Below, in pieces: positions 19,146-28,580 of a stretch of 64,000 nucleotides of DNA; position 1 is the stretch's first letter, and every line of letters starts with the position of its first letter. The notes beneath the pieces are model-generated. The model had not been told where the DNA came from. It did not search any database and saw only the letters and a list, made by a program, of their open reading frames with translations. The DNA is taken from NCBI RefSeq assembly GCF_009900745.1, contig NZ_WXVU01000001.1, forward strand, positions 878,965 to 942,964, in the 5' to 3' direction. This DNA comes from Chryseobacterium sp. c4a. GTDB lineage: Bacteria; Bacteroidota; Bacteroidia; Flavobacteriales; Weeksellaceae. Position numbers and translations under genes: made by a program.

Positions 19146-20480
19146 ATGAAAAATAGTATAATTAAATATATGTTAATATCCTCTGTTTGTTTGACGGCTC
19201 TAAATTGCGGTAGAGATATGGTAGGGAATGAAACAGTAGATACCGATAGACAGCCGGGTGAATCATTTATAAAGACAGATGCTACAGCCAGAGCAGCAAC
19301 CAATGGAATATATAATGATATGCAAAATCGTTATGTATATGGTGGAGAACTTCATTTTTTTGAGGGACTTTTTGCAGATGATTTTATGCATACAGGAACC
19401 TTTTCCGAATTTGCAGAAGCAGGAGCTAGTAACTTTTTGGATACTAATCTATCAATAAGACGTATCTATGGGGCACATTATACTGTAATAAGAACATGTA
19501 ATATTGTTATTGATCAGGTTCAAACAAGGCCTATTGCGGGAAGTACAATTACTGAAACTGTAAAGAACGGTGTATTAGGTGAAGCATATGCAAGTAGAGC
19601 ATTAATGTATTTTAATTTGGTCAGATTATTCGGGGGGGTAGCCTACGTTAAAACACCTGTTTATACTGCTGCTGAACTTATTACTCCTAAAAGAGATTCC
19701 AAAGATGATGTGTATCGATTTATTATAAATGATTTAGAAAAAGCAATCGAGTTTTTTAAAAAAAATAATAATACTTCTAAGACCTTCTTAAACTTAGATG
19801 CAAGCCAGGTTTTATTAGCTAAAGTCTATATGGAAACGGGAGAGTATGATATTGCTAAAGGAATATTAGAGAAAATTAATGGGTATTCTCTGGCTCCAAA
19901 CTATGAGACATTATTTACTGCTAACTCCACATCTGAAGATATTTTTAAAGTGAATTTTACAGCTACAGATGGTGGAAATCAGGCTTTCTTTTTCTATCCA
20001 GCTGCGGTAGGAGGTAGAGGGGAAGTGTCTTTAAGAACACAATTTATTAACATTTTTGATGCTAATGATAAAAGAAAGATGTTCGCTACTGCCCAAGGAA
20101 GAAATTATTTTAAAAAATATAGTAATCCTGGTAGTGGAGCAGATAATGTACAGATTGTAAGGTATGCCGATGTATTACTCTCGTTAGCAGAGTGTAGATT
20201 AAAGACTACTGGTGATGCTTTAACTCCTCTTAATGCGGTTAGGGTTAGAGCAGGATTAGCACCATTAACAGCAGTGACATTGGATGATGTGTTACTGGAA
20301 CGTAGAAAAGAACTATATGGGGAAGCTGACAGATGGTTTTCTGTGAAAAGATTTGGGAAAGCTAAAGAAGTAATAGAAAGTAAAGGACGACCTTATTTTG
20401 CTAATAGATTAGACTTATGGCCGATTCCTGCGTGGCAGCTGATAAATAATCCAAATACAAATCAAAATCCAGGGTATTAA
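19146..20480 (+). CDS. RagB/SusD-family nutrient-uptake lipoprotein
   Basis: Surface lipoprotein that captures substrate and lids the SusC channel encoded 9 bases upstream. The lipoprotein signal peptide ends with LTALNC (C21). TPR-like helices cover about residues 95-250 (AYASRALMYFNLVRLFGG is the diagnostic SusD segment). The C-terminal half carries the ERRKELYGEADRWFSVKRFGK motif and ends NPNTNQNPGY, both standard for the family. Length 444 is normal. The substrate cannot be inferred because no hydrolase lies in the operon. Confidence 0.92.
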   Translation: MKNSIIKYMLISSVCLTALNCGRDMVGNETVDTDRQPGESFIKTDATARAATNGIYNDMQNRYVYGGELHFFEGLFADDFMHTGTFSEFAEAGASNFLDTNLSIRRIYGAHYTVIRTCNIVIDQVQTRPIAGSTITETVKNGVLGEAYASRALMYFNLVRLFGGVAYVKTPVYTAAELITPKRDSKDDVYRFIINDLEKAIEFFKKNNNTSKTFLNLDASQVLLAKVYMETGEYDIAKGILEKINGYSLAPNYETLFTANSTSEDIFKVNFTATDGGNQAFFFYPAAVGGRGEVSLRTQFINIFDANDKRKMFATAQGRNYFKKYSNPGSGADNVQIVRYADVLLSLAECRLKTTGDALTPLNAVRVRAGLAPLTAVTLDDVLLERRKELYGEADRWFSVKRFGKAKEVIESKGRPYFANRLDLWPIPAWQLINNPNTNQNPGY

Positions 20481-20521
20481 TAATACACTACTATAGCAAA
20501 TTTTAATATATTTTTAGAAAA

Positions 20522-20556
20522 GGCTGTCTTCTCAATAGGACAGTCTTTTCGTTTTT
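20522..20556 (+). terminator. Rho-independent terminator
   Basis: GGCTGTCTT (20522-20530) pairs with AGGACAGTC (20537-20545) with two G-U pairs, followed by TTTTCGTTTTT. It closes the first SusC/SusD operon. Confidence 0.75.
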
Positions 20557-21154
20557 AATCTCAGATTGCTTTTCTATTATATTAGGGTTAATTAAGAATA
20601 TTGGTATAACTCTGGAATAAATATTGAGCGTTTGGGATATGAAAAATATAAGTTAAATGCCTAAAATTAAGCTAGAAAATATACTTGAAAATGTATTGGT
20701 TTTGACTCATTTTTGATTCCTGTTTATTAACAAAATTTTAATTTTAATTTCACTAAAACTGTTTTTTTAGAGGGTCTTCCTGATATTTATCAGTTTATTT
20801 TTAATAATATTTCAGTAAAAAACACCTGTTTTTTTACCGTTTTTAGTCAAAAATCAAGTTGTGTTTGTTTTATTTTTTTAATTGATATTTATGTTTATTG
20901 TTAATTTTTTTAATCTATTTAAACAAATTAATGGATGTTTATTTTTATTTTGTTTTTCTTTAAAATTCTATTAATGTTTAAAAAGCTTTATTTTTCTATA
21001 AAATTTAAATTATAATTAAAGTTTTTTATCATCATTTTTTAGAGTTATATGCGGATAATCCTTTTCTGGAGCTGTTTTTTCAGGTTTTAATAAATTGATG
21101 TTATTAATATTTATTAACATATTTGTTCCCTTGAATATATTAAAATCTGTTAAT
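20557..21154. other. Long AT-rich gap before the second SusC gene
   Basis: About 600 bases without a convincing frame, with many T-runs. It ends with the TTATTAACA block at 21111-21119, shared with the first SusC leader. I see no RNA gene or recognised repeat in the rest. Confidence 0.5.
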
Positions 21155-23956
21155 ATGAATGTGAAGTTGCATGTATTAAGTGCTGGAGCTTTGTTTTTTT
21201 TAGGACAAGCTGCCTATGCGCAAAAAACTAAGAATGATTCTATTCTGAAGGAGAATAAGATCGATGAGGTAGTCGTTACGGGGTATCAGAAGAAGAAAGC
21301 AGATGAAGTTACCCAGGCTCAGGCCGTAGTAAGTGGTGATGCGATCAGAAGAAACTCTCCTACAACATCTATCGGAAACTCTTTACAGGGTAGAGCTTCA
21401 GGGGTTTATGTACAAAGTGCTACTGGACAGCCAGGTTCTGTTGCTACAATCATGGTAAGAGGGGTTGCCGGTGTTGGTGGTTCTTCTGAACCTACTTACG
21501 TAGTAAATGGTATGTATATGAGTGCTAGACAGTTTAGTGCGATTAACCCTGCTGACGTAGAATCTATTTCTGTTCTTAAAGATGCTGCTGCTACGGCTCA
21601 GTATGGTGCAAGAGGGGCAAATGGGGTAGTTGTAGTAACAACTAAAGCTGGAAAAGCTGGAAAAACTCATTATTCATTTGAAAGTAAATTTGGTTTCAGT
21701 GAAAAACTGAAGGATAACAACTTTACGATGATGAATTCTAGAGAGTTGATGAACTTCCAAAATGAATTAGGATATCTTAATGTAGCGCCTAGAACTCAAC
21801 AGGAAATGGATGCACTTGCTGCTAATGATCACAATTGGCAAAAAAGCTTATTGAGACCATCAAGCATCCAATCTTATTTGTTTAGTGCACAGGGAGGATC
21901 CAGAGAAAGTACATTCTACTATTCATTAGGATATGATGCTGATAACGGTATTCTTAAAGACATAGACGGGCTTAAAAGATATACAGGTAACTTCGGATTT
22001 ACAAACAAACTGAGTGAAAAGCTAAACGTTGGTATCAACTTAGGTGTTCAGTATCAGGTTACACAAAATATTAGAGACAGAAACAATACACAGAACCCAT
22101 TCGCTGCGATGTATAAATATGCTCCTTATGAGGCAATTTATAACCCAGACGGAAGCTACAACCAAAAGATGAGAGCGGGTTCAAACACTGTGGAGCAAAT
22201 CCGTAACAACAGAGTAGAAGATCAGAGATTAAGAATTCCTGCTACTTTATTCGCAGAATATAAAGTGCTGGACGGATTGAAATTTAAAACAAATTTCAAT
22301 GGACTTTTCGACTGGTTCATGTCTACTTCATGGATGAAAAAAGGATCTAACCTGGATTTAACAACCAATAAGATTCCTACAGGTTCATTAGCTAAAAACT
22401 CATTCTATGGATTTAACTATACATGGAATAACTCAGTAAATTATAAGAAATCATTCGGAAAACACAACCTTGATTTCTTAGGATTTATCGAATATAACGA
22501 TAACTTCAACGAAACGTTGAATGCAAGTGCTTATGGATTAAAATCTACTCAACTTAGCGTTCCATCGATCACTACTCCTTCTGATAGAAATACATTTACC
22601 GGAGTTAAAGCGAGAAACACGCTATTCAGTTTAGCAGGTATGGTAAACTATGATTATGAAGGTAAATACTTATTAACAGGATCTTTAAGAAGAGATGCTT
22701 CTTCAAGATTCGGAGCTAACAATAAGAGTGGAATCTTCTGGTCAACAAGTGCTGCTTGGAACATCGCTAAAGAAGACTTCATGAAAGGTGGTTTCATCAA
22801 TGACTTGAAACTTAGAGCTTCTTATGGTACAACAGGAAATGATGGATCATTATCTGACTACTATAACGTAGCAAACGTTGGTTTCGATTTATATGGAAAC
22901 AACGCAGCTTTATTCCCTGGAACATATAACAAAGACGAAAAAGTTTACATCATTGGAAACCCAAATCTTAAATGGGAATCAAATGCAGTAACGAATGCAG
23001 GGGTTGACTTCTCAATGTGGAAGAGAAGAATTCGTGGATCGGTAGAAGTATACCAGAATAAGAGAAAAGACTTCGTACAATTAGTACCATTAGATAAGCA
23101 AGAAGGTGCATTCTATCAGTATATTAACGCTGGAGATATGTCACAAAAAGGTCTTGAAGCTGAATTAAGCGTAGACGTAATGAGAAAGAAAGACTTCCAA
23201 TGGACTGTACGTGCTAACATTTCTTTCCAAAAAGCGACTCTTGATAAATTATCAGACGGGCAAACTGAAAGAAACTTAGGGGATACTTATCTTAAGGTAG
23301 GTGAAGCTCCATACGTATTCTATAACGTTAGATTCGCAGGAGTAAATCCGGCAAACGGAAACGCTCTATATTATGATAAAGCAGGAAACATTACTGAAAC
23401 TTATAGTGCTTCCAATGCAGTTCCAATTACAGATAAAACTCCTTTCCCAAAAAGCTTCGGAGGTTTCGGAACTACAATTCAATATAAAGGATTTGACTTT
23501 AGTGCAGACTTCACATTCAAGTTAGGTGGATACACATATAACAATATGTATGCTGCTGCTGTTGACCAGAGTTTGGCTAAAGGAGGTAGAAACATGGCAC
23601 AGGCTGCTACTAACATGTGGAGAAAGCCGGGTGATACTGGAGTATTCCAAAGAGTAGATACTAACGGAATGCGTGATTCTGATCAGTGGATTGAAAAATC
23701 AGATTATTTAAGATTAAGATCCCTTACTTTAGGATATACATTTGATAAAGCAGTTCTAGGAGAAGGATCTCCAATCAATAAGCTAAGAATGTATGTACAA
23801 GGACAGAACTTATTTACAGTAACTAAATTCCACGGAGAACCAGAAGTATCTGTAGGATCTGCTGAATCTACAGCATTATTCGTTCCTGGATCATTTAACC
23901 TTTATACTTATCCTACTGTAAGAACGATCATGGTGGGAATGCAATTAGAATTTTAA
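21155..23956 (+). CDS. SusC/RagA-family TonB-linked outer-membrane protein
   Basis: Second SusC transporter, 933 residues from ATG 21155. Its signal peptide MNVKLHVLSAGALFFLGQAA is nearly the same as that of the first pair. Like that protein it has no carboxypeptidase-like N-terminal domain. The TonB box and plug start at KIDEVVVTGYQKKK and continue through ATAQYGARGANGVVVVTTKAGK; the barrel ends LEF. The upstream in-frame start at 21095 is rejected on the same signal-peptide argument. Codon use is more even than in the first pair, which hints at higher expression. The SusD partner follows after 14 bases. Confidence 0.92.
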   Translation: MNVKLHVLSAGALFFLGQAAYAQKTKNDSILKENKIDEVVVTGYQKKKADEVTQAQAVVSGDAIRRNSPTTSIGNSLQGRASGVYVQSATGQPGSVATIMVRGVAGVGGSSEPTYVVNGMYMSARQFSAINPADVESISVLKDAAATAQYGARGANGVVVVTTKAGKAGKTHYSFESKFGFSEKLKDNNFTMMNSRELMNFQNELGYLNVAPRTQQEMDALAANDHNWQKSLLRPSSIQSYLFSAQGGSRESTFYYSLGYDADNGILKDIDGLKRYTGNFGFTNKLSEKLNVGINLGVQYQVTQNIRDRNNTQNPFAAMYKYAPYEAIYNPDGSYNQKMRAGSNTVEQIRNNRVEDQRLRIPATLFAEYKVLDGLKFKTNFNGLFDWFMSTSWMKKGSNLDLTTNKIPTGSLAKNSFYGFNYTWNNSVNYKKSFGKHNLDFLGFIEYNDNFNETLNASAYGLKSTQLSVPSITTPSDRNTFTGVKARNTLFSLAGMVNYDYEGKYLLTGSLRRDASSRFGANNKSGIFWSTSAAWNIAKEDFMKGGFINDLKLRASYGTTGNDGSLSDYYNVANVGFDLYGNNAALFPGTYNKDEKVYIIGNPNLKWESNAVTNAGVDFSMWKRRIRGSVEVYQNKRKDFVQLVPLDKQEGAFYQYINAGDMSQKGLEAELSVDVMRKKDFQWTVRANISFQKATLDKLSDGQTERNLGDTYLKVGEAPYVFYNVRFAGVNPANGNALYYDKAGNITETYSASNAVPITDKTPFPKSFGGFGTTIQYKGFDFSADFTFKLGGYTYNNMYAAAVDQSLAKGGRNMAQAATNMWRKPGDTGVFQRVDTNGMRDSDQWIEKSDYLRLRSLTLGYTFDKAVLGEGSPINKLRMYVQGQNLFTVTKFHGEPEVSVGSAESTALFVPGSFNLYTYPTVRTIMVGMQLEF

Positions 23957-23970
23957 TATTGAATAGCTTT

Positions 23971-25437
23971 ATGAAAAAGAATATAATAACAATAAGTTTA
24001 GCTGCGTTGACCGTTTTTGTATCGTTAACGTCTTGTGAAAGAAACTTGGATCAGATCTCATCTGTGAATGAAGCAGAAGAGCAGGCGATGACCAGACCAG
24101 AATCATTCAGACAAGCTTTAGATGGAGCTTATACTGCATTTAAATCTACAGGATATTACACAAGTGATACAGGTAACCAGCTTATTATGGGTGACCTTAC
24201 TACTGATAACCTTATTATTACAGATTCAGGAAGAAACTCTAACGCTGCCGCTTCCAACTTTGAATTTTCGTCAGATAATTCACAAACAACAGGTTTGTTT
24301 AGCGCTGCATATGCTGTAATCAGCAGAGTTAACTTTGTTCTTTCTTATTTAGATAACGGAGTAGTAACAGGAGCAACGAAGGATAATGTAGAGGCAGAAG
24401 CTAGAGCCATCAGAGCAGCAGCTCATTTTGATGTTTTAAGAGCATACTCTGTAATTCCAACACAAAATTCTTCAGCAAAGAACCAATATGGAATTTATTA
24501 TTCAGAATCTTATAATCCATTAAATAATAATTCAGCTAGAAATCTTACCGTAGCACAAGCATACGATAAAGTAATTGCAGACCTTTTAATTGCTGCTGAT
24601 AAAATTACACAGAACGATGCTGATAAAGGAAGATTTAGCAAAGCTGCTGTGTACGGATTACTATCAAGAGTATATCTTTATAAAGGAGATTATACTAATA
24701 CTGCAAAATATGGTAAACTAGCATTAGGTCTTTCACCAAGTATTACAACATTGAATAATTTTAACAGCATCTGGAAAGAAAACGAAGGATTGGCTAAAAT
24801 TACTGATGGAGTTTTATTCCAGATTTCAAATGCAGCACCTGAACGTAATACAGTAGGGGTTGCTTACAATCAGTTAATCGACGGACAGTACAGATCAGAA
24901 TTTGTTGCAGATTACGATTTCTTCAATTCTTATGCTGCTAATGACGTAAGAAAAACTACTTATTTTACTACAGCTTCTTATAACAAAAAAGTATACAACC
25001 ACATTACAAAATATGCAGGTAACGGTGGACCGGTAAATATCGTTCCAATCAAATATTTAAGAACTGCTGAAGTATTGTTGAACGTAGCTGAAGCGTCTTA
25101 CAGATCAGGTGATATGGGAACTGCTCTTACTTTGTTAAACCAACTGAGAAAAGAGAGATATACTTCATTTACACCTGGATCAGAGGCAGGGCCAGCTCTA
25201 TTGGATGCTATCCTTAAAGAAAGAAGACTAGAGCTTGCTTTTGAAAATGACAGATGGTACACACTGAAGAGATTAGGTCTTGGTGTTACGAGATCTGGTA
25301 AAGGAGATATAGCTGATGGTACTGGGTCAAAAGCAATTAAGCAGACTCTTGCAGCAAACAGCGATTTATGGCAATGGCCAATTCCTGTAACTGCAGTTCA
25401 GGCTAATCCGAACATTAAGCAAAATGACGGTTATTAA
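23971..25437 (+). CDS. RagB/SusD-family nutrient-uptake lipoprotein
   Basis: Partner of the preceding SusC. A lipoprotein signal peptide with C22 (VSLTSC) is followed by SusD helices with the AEARAIRAAAHFDVLRAYS motif (about 135-155). The C-terminal KERRLELAFENDRWYTLKRLG and the ending NPNIKQNDGY are family hallmarks. From the ATG at 23971 it has 488 residues; the in-frame TTG at 23959 is not needed. The operon ends at a clear terminator. Substrate unknown. Confidence 0.92.
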   Translation: MKKNIITISLAALTVFVSLTSCERNLDQISSVNEAEEQAMTRPESFRQALDGAYTAFKSTGYYTSDTGNQLIMGDLTTDNLIITDSGRNSNAAASNFEFSSDNSQTTGLFSAAYAVISRVNFVLSYLDNGVVTGATKDNVEAEARAIRAAAHFDVLRAYSVIPTQNSSAKNQYGIYYSESYNPLNNNSARNLTVAQAYDKVIADLLIAADKITQNDADKGRFSKAAVYGLLSRVYLYKGDYTNTAKYGKLALGLSPSITTLNNFNSIWKENEGLAKITDGVLFQISNAAPERNTVGVAYNQLIDGQYRSEFVADYDFFNSYAANDVRKTTYFTTASYNKKVYNHITKYAGNGGPVNIVPIKYLRTAEVLLNVAEASYRSGDMGTALTLLNQLRKERYTSFTPGSEAGPALLDAILKERRLELAFENDRWYTLKRLGLGVTRSGKGDIADGTGSKAIKQTLAANSDLWQWPIPVTAVQANPNIKQNDGY

Positions 25438-25460
25438 TAATTAATATTTTTAATATATAA

Positions 25461-25488
25461 GAGCTCCATAAATATGGGGCTCTTTTTT
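25461..25488 (+). terminator. Rho-independent terminator
   Basis: GAGCTCCA (25461-25468) pairs with TGGGGCTC (25475-25482), with six T after. It ends the second SusC/SusD operon. Confidence 0.8.
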
Positions 25489-25567
25489 ATTTCTATGAGA
25501 TTCAGATCAAAGATTAATTGGAGTATTGAATGCCTTACTCTAGCTCTATTCATTTCTTTGCAGCTAT

Positions 25568-26494
25568 TTATTCCCGAACAATTATTCTGTTCTGATAACT
25601 TTTAGGGGTTACTCCTTCCAGTTGTTTAAAAACCCGGGTAAAGTAATTGGTATCCGAAAATCCGGTTTGAAAAGCTGTTTCTTTTATACTGTTTCTTCCA
25701 GCGAGCAATTCCTTGGCTTTACTGATTCTTTCTTGCAAAATAAAATCATTCGGAGAAGTTCCCAGCTCATCTTTAAACATCTTAAAAAAGTTTGATTTAC
25801 TTACATAGGCAAGTTTGGCAATACTCTCAATCGATAGTTTCTGATGTAAGTTTCTTTTAATATAATCTACTGCAAATCCAATTCTCGATTTATTCTTTAC
25901 AACATTTCTTTCTACAATACTTCTGGCTTGGGTCTGCATAAGCCGTATAAGGAGTTCTTTTAAAGCGAAATCAGCCATAATATCCTTTTGGGAATTGTCA
26001 TCCATTGCAATTCTCATAATGTTGTTGGTAGCAGATGCCAATGCCTGATTATTAAAAAGGAAATATTCATCCAGCTGAATATTCCATTGTGAAGCTTCAT
26101 CTACCTTGGGAAGATGGTAATTCAAGTAATTAAGAGAATCCTCTATAAAGTCGGGATTTAAACTTAAAGAAATGCATTGGGTAGGAGTTTCATCTGCTTC
26201 CGGAAAATCAATAACCATAGTTTCCCCTGGAGCTACCAGAATACTTTCTCCCGGGAAATAATCAAAATAATTGGTTTTGTTATCCAATTTCATATATTTT
26301 TTTCCTCTCAGCATTGCTGTAAAAGCTATATTCTCAAAATGAAGTTTAACACCAAAAGCTGCTTTATGCGTCTCATAAATACTAAATTCACAATTGTTTA
26401 GATTGAATTTAGTCTGGTTTTCAACAAGACTCAATAGCTGGTTTTCCTTATGCAATTCAGGAGTATTTAATAAAATCTTACTATTGTTATTCAT
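25568..26494 (-). CDS. AraC-family transcriptional regulator
   Basis: DNA-binding regulator of 308 residues. An N-terminal cupin-like sensing domain (about 20-180) precedes a double helix-turn-helix AraC domain (about 205-305) with SIESIAKLAYVSKSNFFKMF and FQTGFSDTNYFTRVFKQLEGVTPKSYQ. It is divergent from the aldehyde dehydrogenase gene, the usual arrangement for a dedicated activator, so that gene is its probable target. A TATATTTG -7 box lies on the minus strand at 26524-26531. The inducing compound is unknown; an aldehyde or alcohol is a reasonable guess from context. Confidence 0.9.
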   Translation of the reverse strand: MNNNSKILLNTPELHKENQLLSLVENQTKFNLNNCEFSIYETHKAAFGVKLHFENIAFTAMLRGKKYMKLDNKTNYFDYFPGESILVAPGETMVIDFPEADETPTQCISLSLNPDFIEDSLNYLNYHLPKVDEASQWNIQLDEYFLFNNQALASATNNIMRIAMDDNSQKDIMADFALKELLIRLMQTQARSIVERNVVKNKSRIGFAVDYIKRNLHQKLSIESIAKLAYVSKSNFFKMFKDELGTSPNDFILQERISKAKELLAGRNSIKETAFQTGFSDTNYFTRVFKQLEGVTPKSYQNRIIVRE

Positions 26495-26523
26495 TTCTAA
26501 ATATTTTACTAAAGCTGGTGACT

Positions 26524-26531
26524 CAAATATA
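26524..26531 (-). promoter_or_regulatory. -7 box of the AraC gene
   Basis: Read on the minus strand the sequence is TATATTTG, matching TAnnTTTG, about 30 bases before the AraC start at 26494. Confidence 0.4.
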
Positions 26532-26674
26532 GAGAATTTGCTTCAACGTTGCTGTTAATAAAATAATAAAATTGAATTCTGTACTATTTTGCACTTTTTT
26601 TATACGATTGTGCTATAGGTTTTTCATGTATCCGTGTAATTTGGCAGTATCGAAAAATTAAAATAAATACTGAT

Positions 26675-28204
26675 ATGAGCACTCTTACAGAACCAAGATC
26701 AACAACGCTTTTACAGCGTCCCGAGTTCAAAAGCAGATATGATAATTATATTGACGGAAAATTTACACCACCCGTTAAAGGCCAATATTTTGATGTTGTT
26801 TCACCTGTTGATGGGAAGAATTTTACCCAGGTGGCACATTCTTCTAAAGAAGATTTAGAACTGGCTGTAGATGCTGCAGATAAAGCATTTCAGACATGGA
26901 AACATACATCTGCTACAGAAAGAAGTATTATCCTTAATAAAATTGCGGACAGAATTGAGCAAAACTTAGAATACCTAGCCATTGTAGAAACTATTGATAA
27001 CGGAAAAGCAGTCAGAGAAACATTAGCTGCAGATCTTCCTTTGGCTATTGACCATTTCAGATATTTTGCCTCTGTTATTCGCGCAGAAGAAGGATCTCAT
27101 AATGAACTGGATAAAGATACAGTTTCTCTTATTGTTCACGAACCATTGGGAGTTATTGCACAGATCATTCCGTGGAATTTCCCGATTCTTATGGCCACCT
27201 GGAAGCTGGCTCCGGCGTTAGCCGCTGGAAATTGTGTAGTTCTAAAACCAGCAGAAAGTACACCCGTATCTATTATGATCCTCATGGAGCTGATAGGAGA
27301 TTTATTACCTGCAGGAGTCGTTAATATAGTCAATGGATTCGGAGCAGAGCTTGGAAGAGCTTTAGTAACCAATCCTAAAGTTTCTAAAGCAGCTTTCACA
27401 GGATCTACAGCTACCGGGCGCATGGTAATGCAGTATGCTACAGAAAATATCATTCCTGTAACCCTTGAATTGGGTGGAAAATCTCCGAATGTATTCTTCA
27501 ATTCAGTGATGGATGCTGATGATGAATTCTTAGATAAAGCTATTGAAGGAGCTGTCCTTTTTGCACTTAACCAAGGTGAAATTTGTACTTGTCCGTCAAG
27601 ACTTCTGGTTCAGGAAGGCATTGCAGATGCATTTATAGAAAGAGTAATTGAAAGGGTAAAAGCAATTAAAGTAGGGAATCCGCTTGATAAAACAGTGATG
27701 ATGGGAGCACAGGCTTCAAAAATTCAAAAAGATAAGATCCTTTCTTATATCCAGTTGGGAGTAGATGAAGGCGCTGAAGTACTAGTAGGCGGCGATGTCA
27801 ATCATCTGGGAGAAGACCTGGAGGATGGATATTATATTCAGCCTACCATCTTTAAAGGGAATAACAAAATGAGAATTTTCCAGGAAGAAATCTTCGGGCC
27901 TGTATTGGCATTTACGACTTTTAAGGATGAAGAAGAAGCTGTAAAAATTGCCAATGATACCATCTATGGACTAGGAGCAGGAGTATGGACGAGAGATGCT
28001 CATCAATTATATAATATTCCGCGCCAGATTGAAGCGGGAAGAGTTTGGGTGAACCAGTATCACTCATATCCGGCAGGAGCTCCTTTTGGAGGCTATAAAC
28101 AATCCGGAATCGGAAGGGAGAATCATAAAATGATGCTTGATCATTATCGTCAGGCTAAAAATATGTTGATCTCTTATAATAAAAATAAGTTAGGCTTCTT
28201 TTAA
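26675..28204 (+). CDS. NAD-dependent aldehyde dehydrogenase (AldB/ExaC type)
   Basis: Oxidises aldehydes, probably acetaldehyde, to acids in the cytosol. The 509-residue product has the ALDH fold with IIPWNFP (164-170), the FTGST cofactor loop (241-245), general base E265 in LELGGKSP and catalytic C304 in NQGEICTCPSR. The N-terminal sequence RYDNYIDGKFTPPVKGQYFDVVSP resembles E. coli AldB and Pseudomonas ExaC. A DUF779 protein gene downstream and the divergent AraC gene upstream support the acetaldehyde/alcohol assignment, because DUF779 proteins accompany this ALDH subgroup. Confidence 0.93.
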   Translation: MSTLTEPRSTTLLQRPEFKSRYDNYIDGKFTPPVKGQYFDVVSPVDGKNFTQVAHSSKEDLELAVDAADKAFQTWKHTSATERSIILNKIADRIEQNLEYLAIVETIDNGKAVRETLAADLPLAIDHFRYFASVIRAEEGSHNELDKDTVSLIVHEPLGVIAQIIPWNFPILMATWKLAPALAAGNCVVLKPAESTPVSIMILMELIGDLLPAGVVNIVNGFGAELGRALVTNPKVSKAAFTGSTATGRMVMQYATENIIPVTLELGGKSPNVFFNSVMDADDEFLDKAIEGAVLFALNQGEICTCPSRLLVQEGIADAFIERVIERVKAIKVGNPLDKTVMMGAQASKIQKDKILSYIQLGVDEGAEVLVGGDVNHLGEDLEDGYYIQPTIFKGNNKMRIFQEEIFGPVLAFTTFKDEEEAVKIANDTIYGLGAGVWTRDAHQLYNIPRQIEAGRVWVNQYHSYPAGAPFGGYKQSGIGRENHKMMLDHYRQAKNMLISYNKNKLGFF

Positions 28205-28218
28205 TATTATGTAGGACG

Positions 28219-28345
28219 TGCCCGATTGCCTTGGTTTTTTCCAGGGCAAACCGGTCGGGCTATGCAGGGCTTCACTTCGTTTCGGTGCTCCATTACATTG
28301 CGCACCGGCTCGTTCCTCGCCGCCCTTACTATCCCTCACGCATAA
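28219..28345. repeat. GC-rich structured intergenic element
   Basis: GCCCGA (28220-28225) pairs with TCGGGC (28255-28260). Inside, TTGCCTTGG (28226-28234) pairs with CCAGGGCAA (28241-28249). A second hairpin, CGGTGC (28283-28288) with GCACCG (28302-28307), is enclosed by AGGGC (28266-28270) and GCCCT (28322-28326). The block ends ATCCCTCACGC. Its base composition contrasts with its surroundings. Similar GGGCTAT...ATCCCTCACGC blocks occur between genes in other flavobacteria, from memory, so it may be a dispersed repeat family. Confidence 0.5.
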
Positions 28346-28466
28346 AATAGAAGTCATATACGGATTTTCGGAGTTTAAAAATAAAATTGGGGAAACCCGA
28401 ATTTGCTAAAAGATGAAGACTTTCAATGACAGAATCAAGGACTCAAATTAAAACATGATGAGTTAT

Positions 28467-28496
28467 GTCCGGCAAATTATATTTGCCGGACTTTTT
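28467..28496 (+). terminator. Perfect rho-independent terminator
   Basis: A 10-base perfect stem, GTCCGGCAAA with TTTGCCGGAC, around TTATA and followed by TTTTT. No coding gene ends just before it: the aldehyde dehydrogenase stop is 262 bases upstream. It may end that transcript, or an unrecognised RNA. Confidence 0.8.
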
Positions 28497-28580
28497 AGAT
28501 AGATAGCAGAAAAGAAGATATACCATCAATCTGTTATTCTGGTTGTAGAATTTAAGAAATTCAAATAAAAGAAATGATAA

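Larger units (their letters stand above)
28205..28580. other. Intergenic region with structured element and terminator
   Basis: The 376 bases between the aldehyde dehydrogenase and DUF779 genes hold a GC-rich structured block (28219-28345), a short AT-richer stretch, and a perfect terminator at 28467-28496. The only plus-strand open frame (28218-28409) lies inside the structured block and looks non-coding. Confidence 0.6.

Noticed and set aside
28218..28409. A 63-codon plus-strand open frame after the aldehyde dehydrogenase
   Set aside because: It falls in a GC-rich block dominated by hairpins, and the translation (rich in Cys, Pro, Arg, Ser) looks non-coding.
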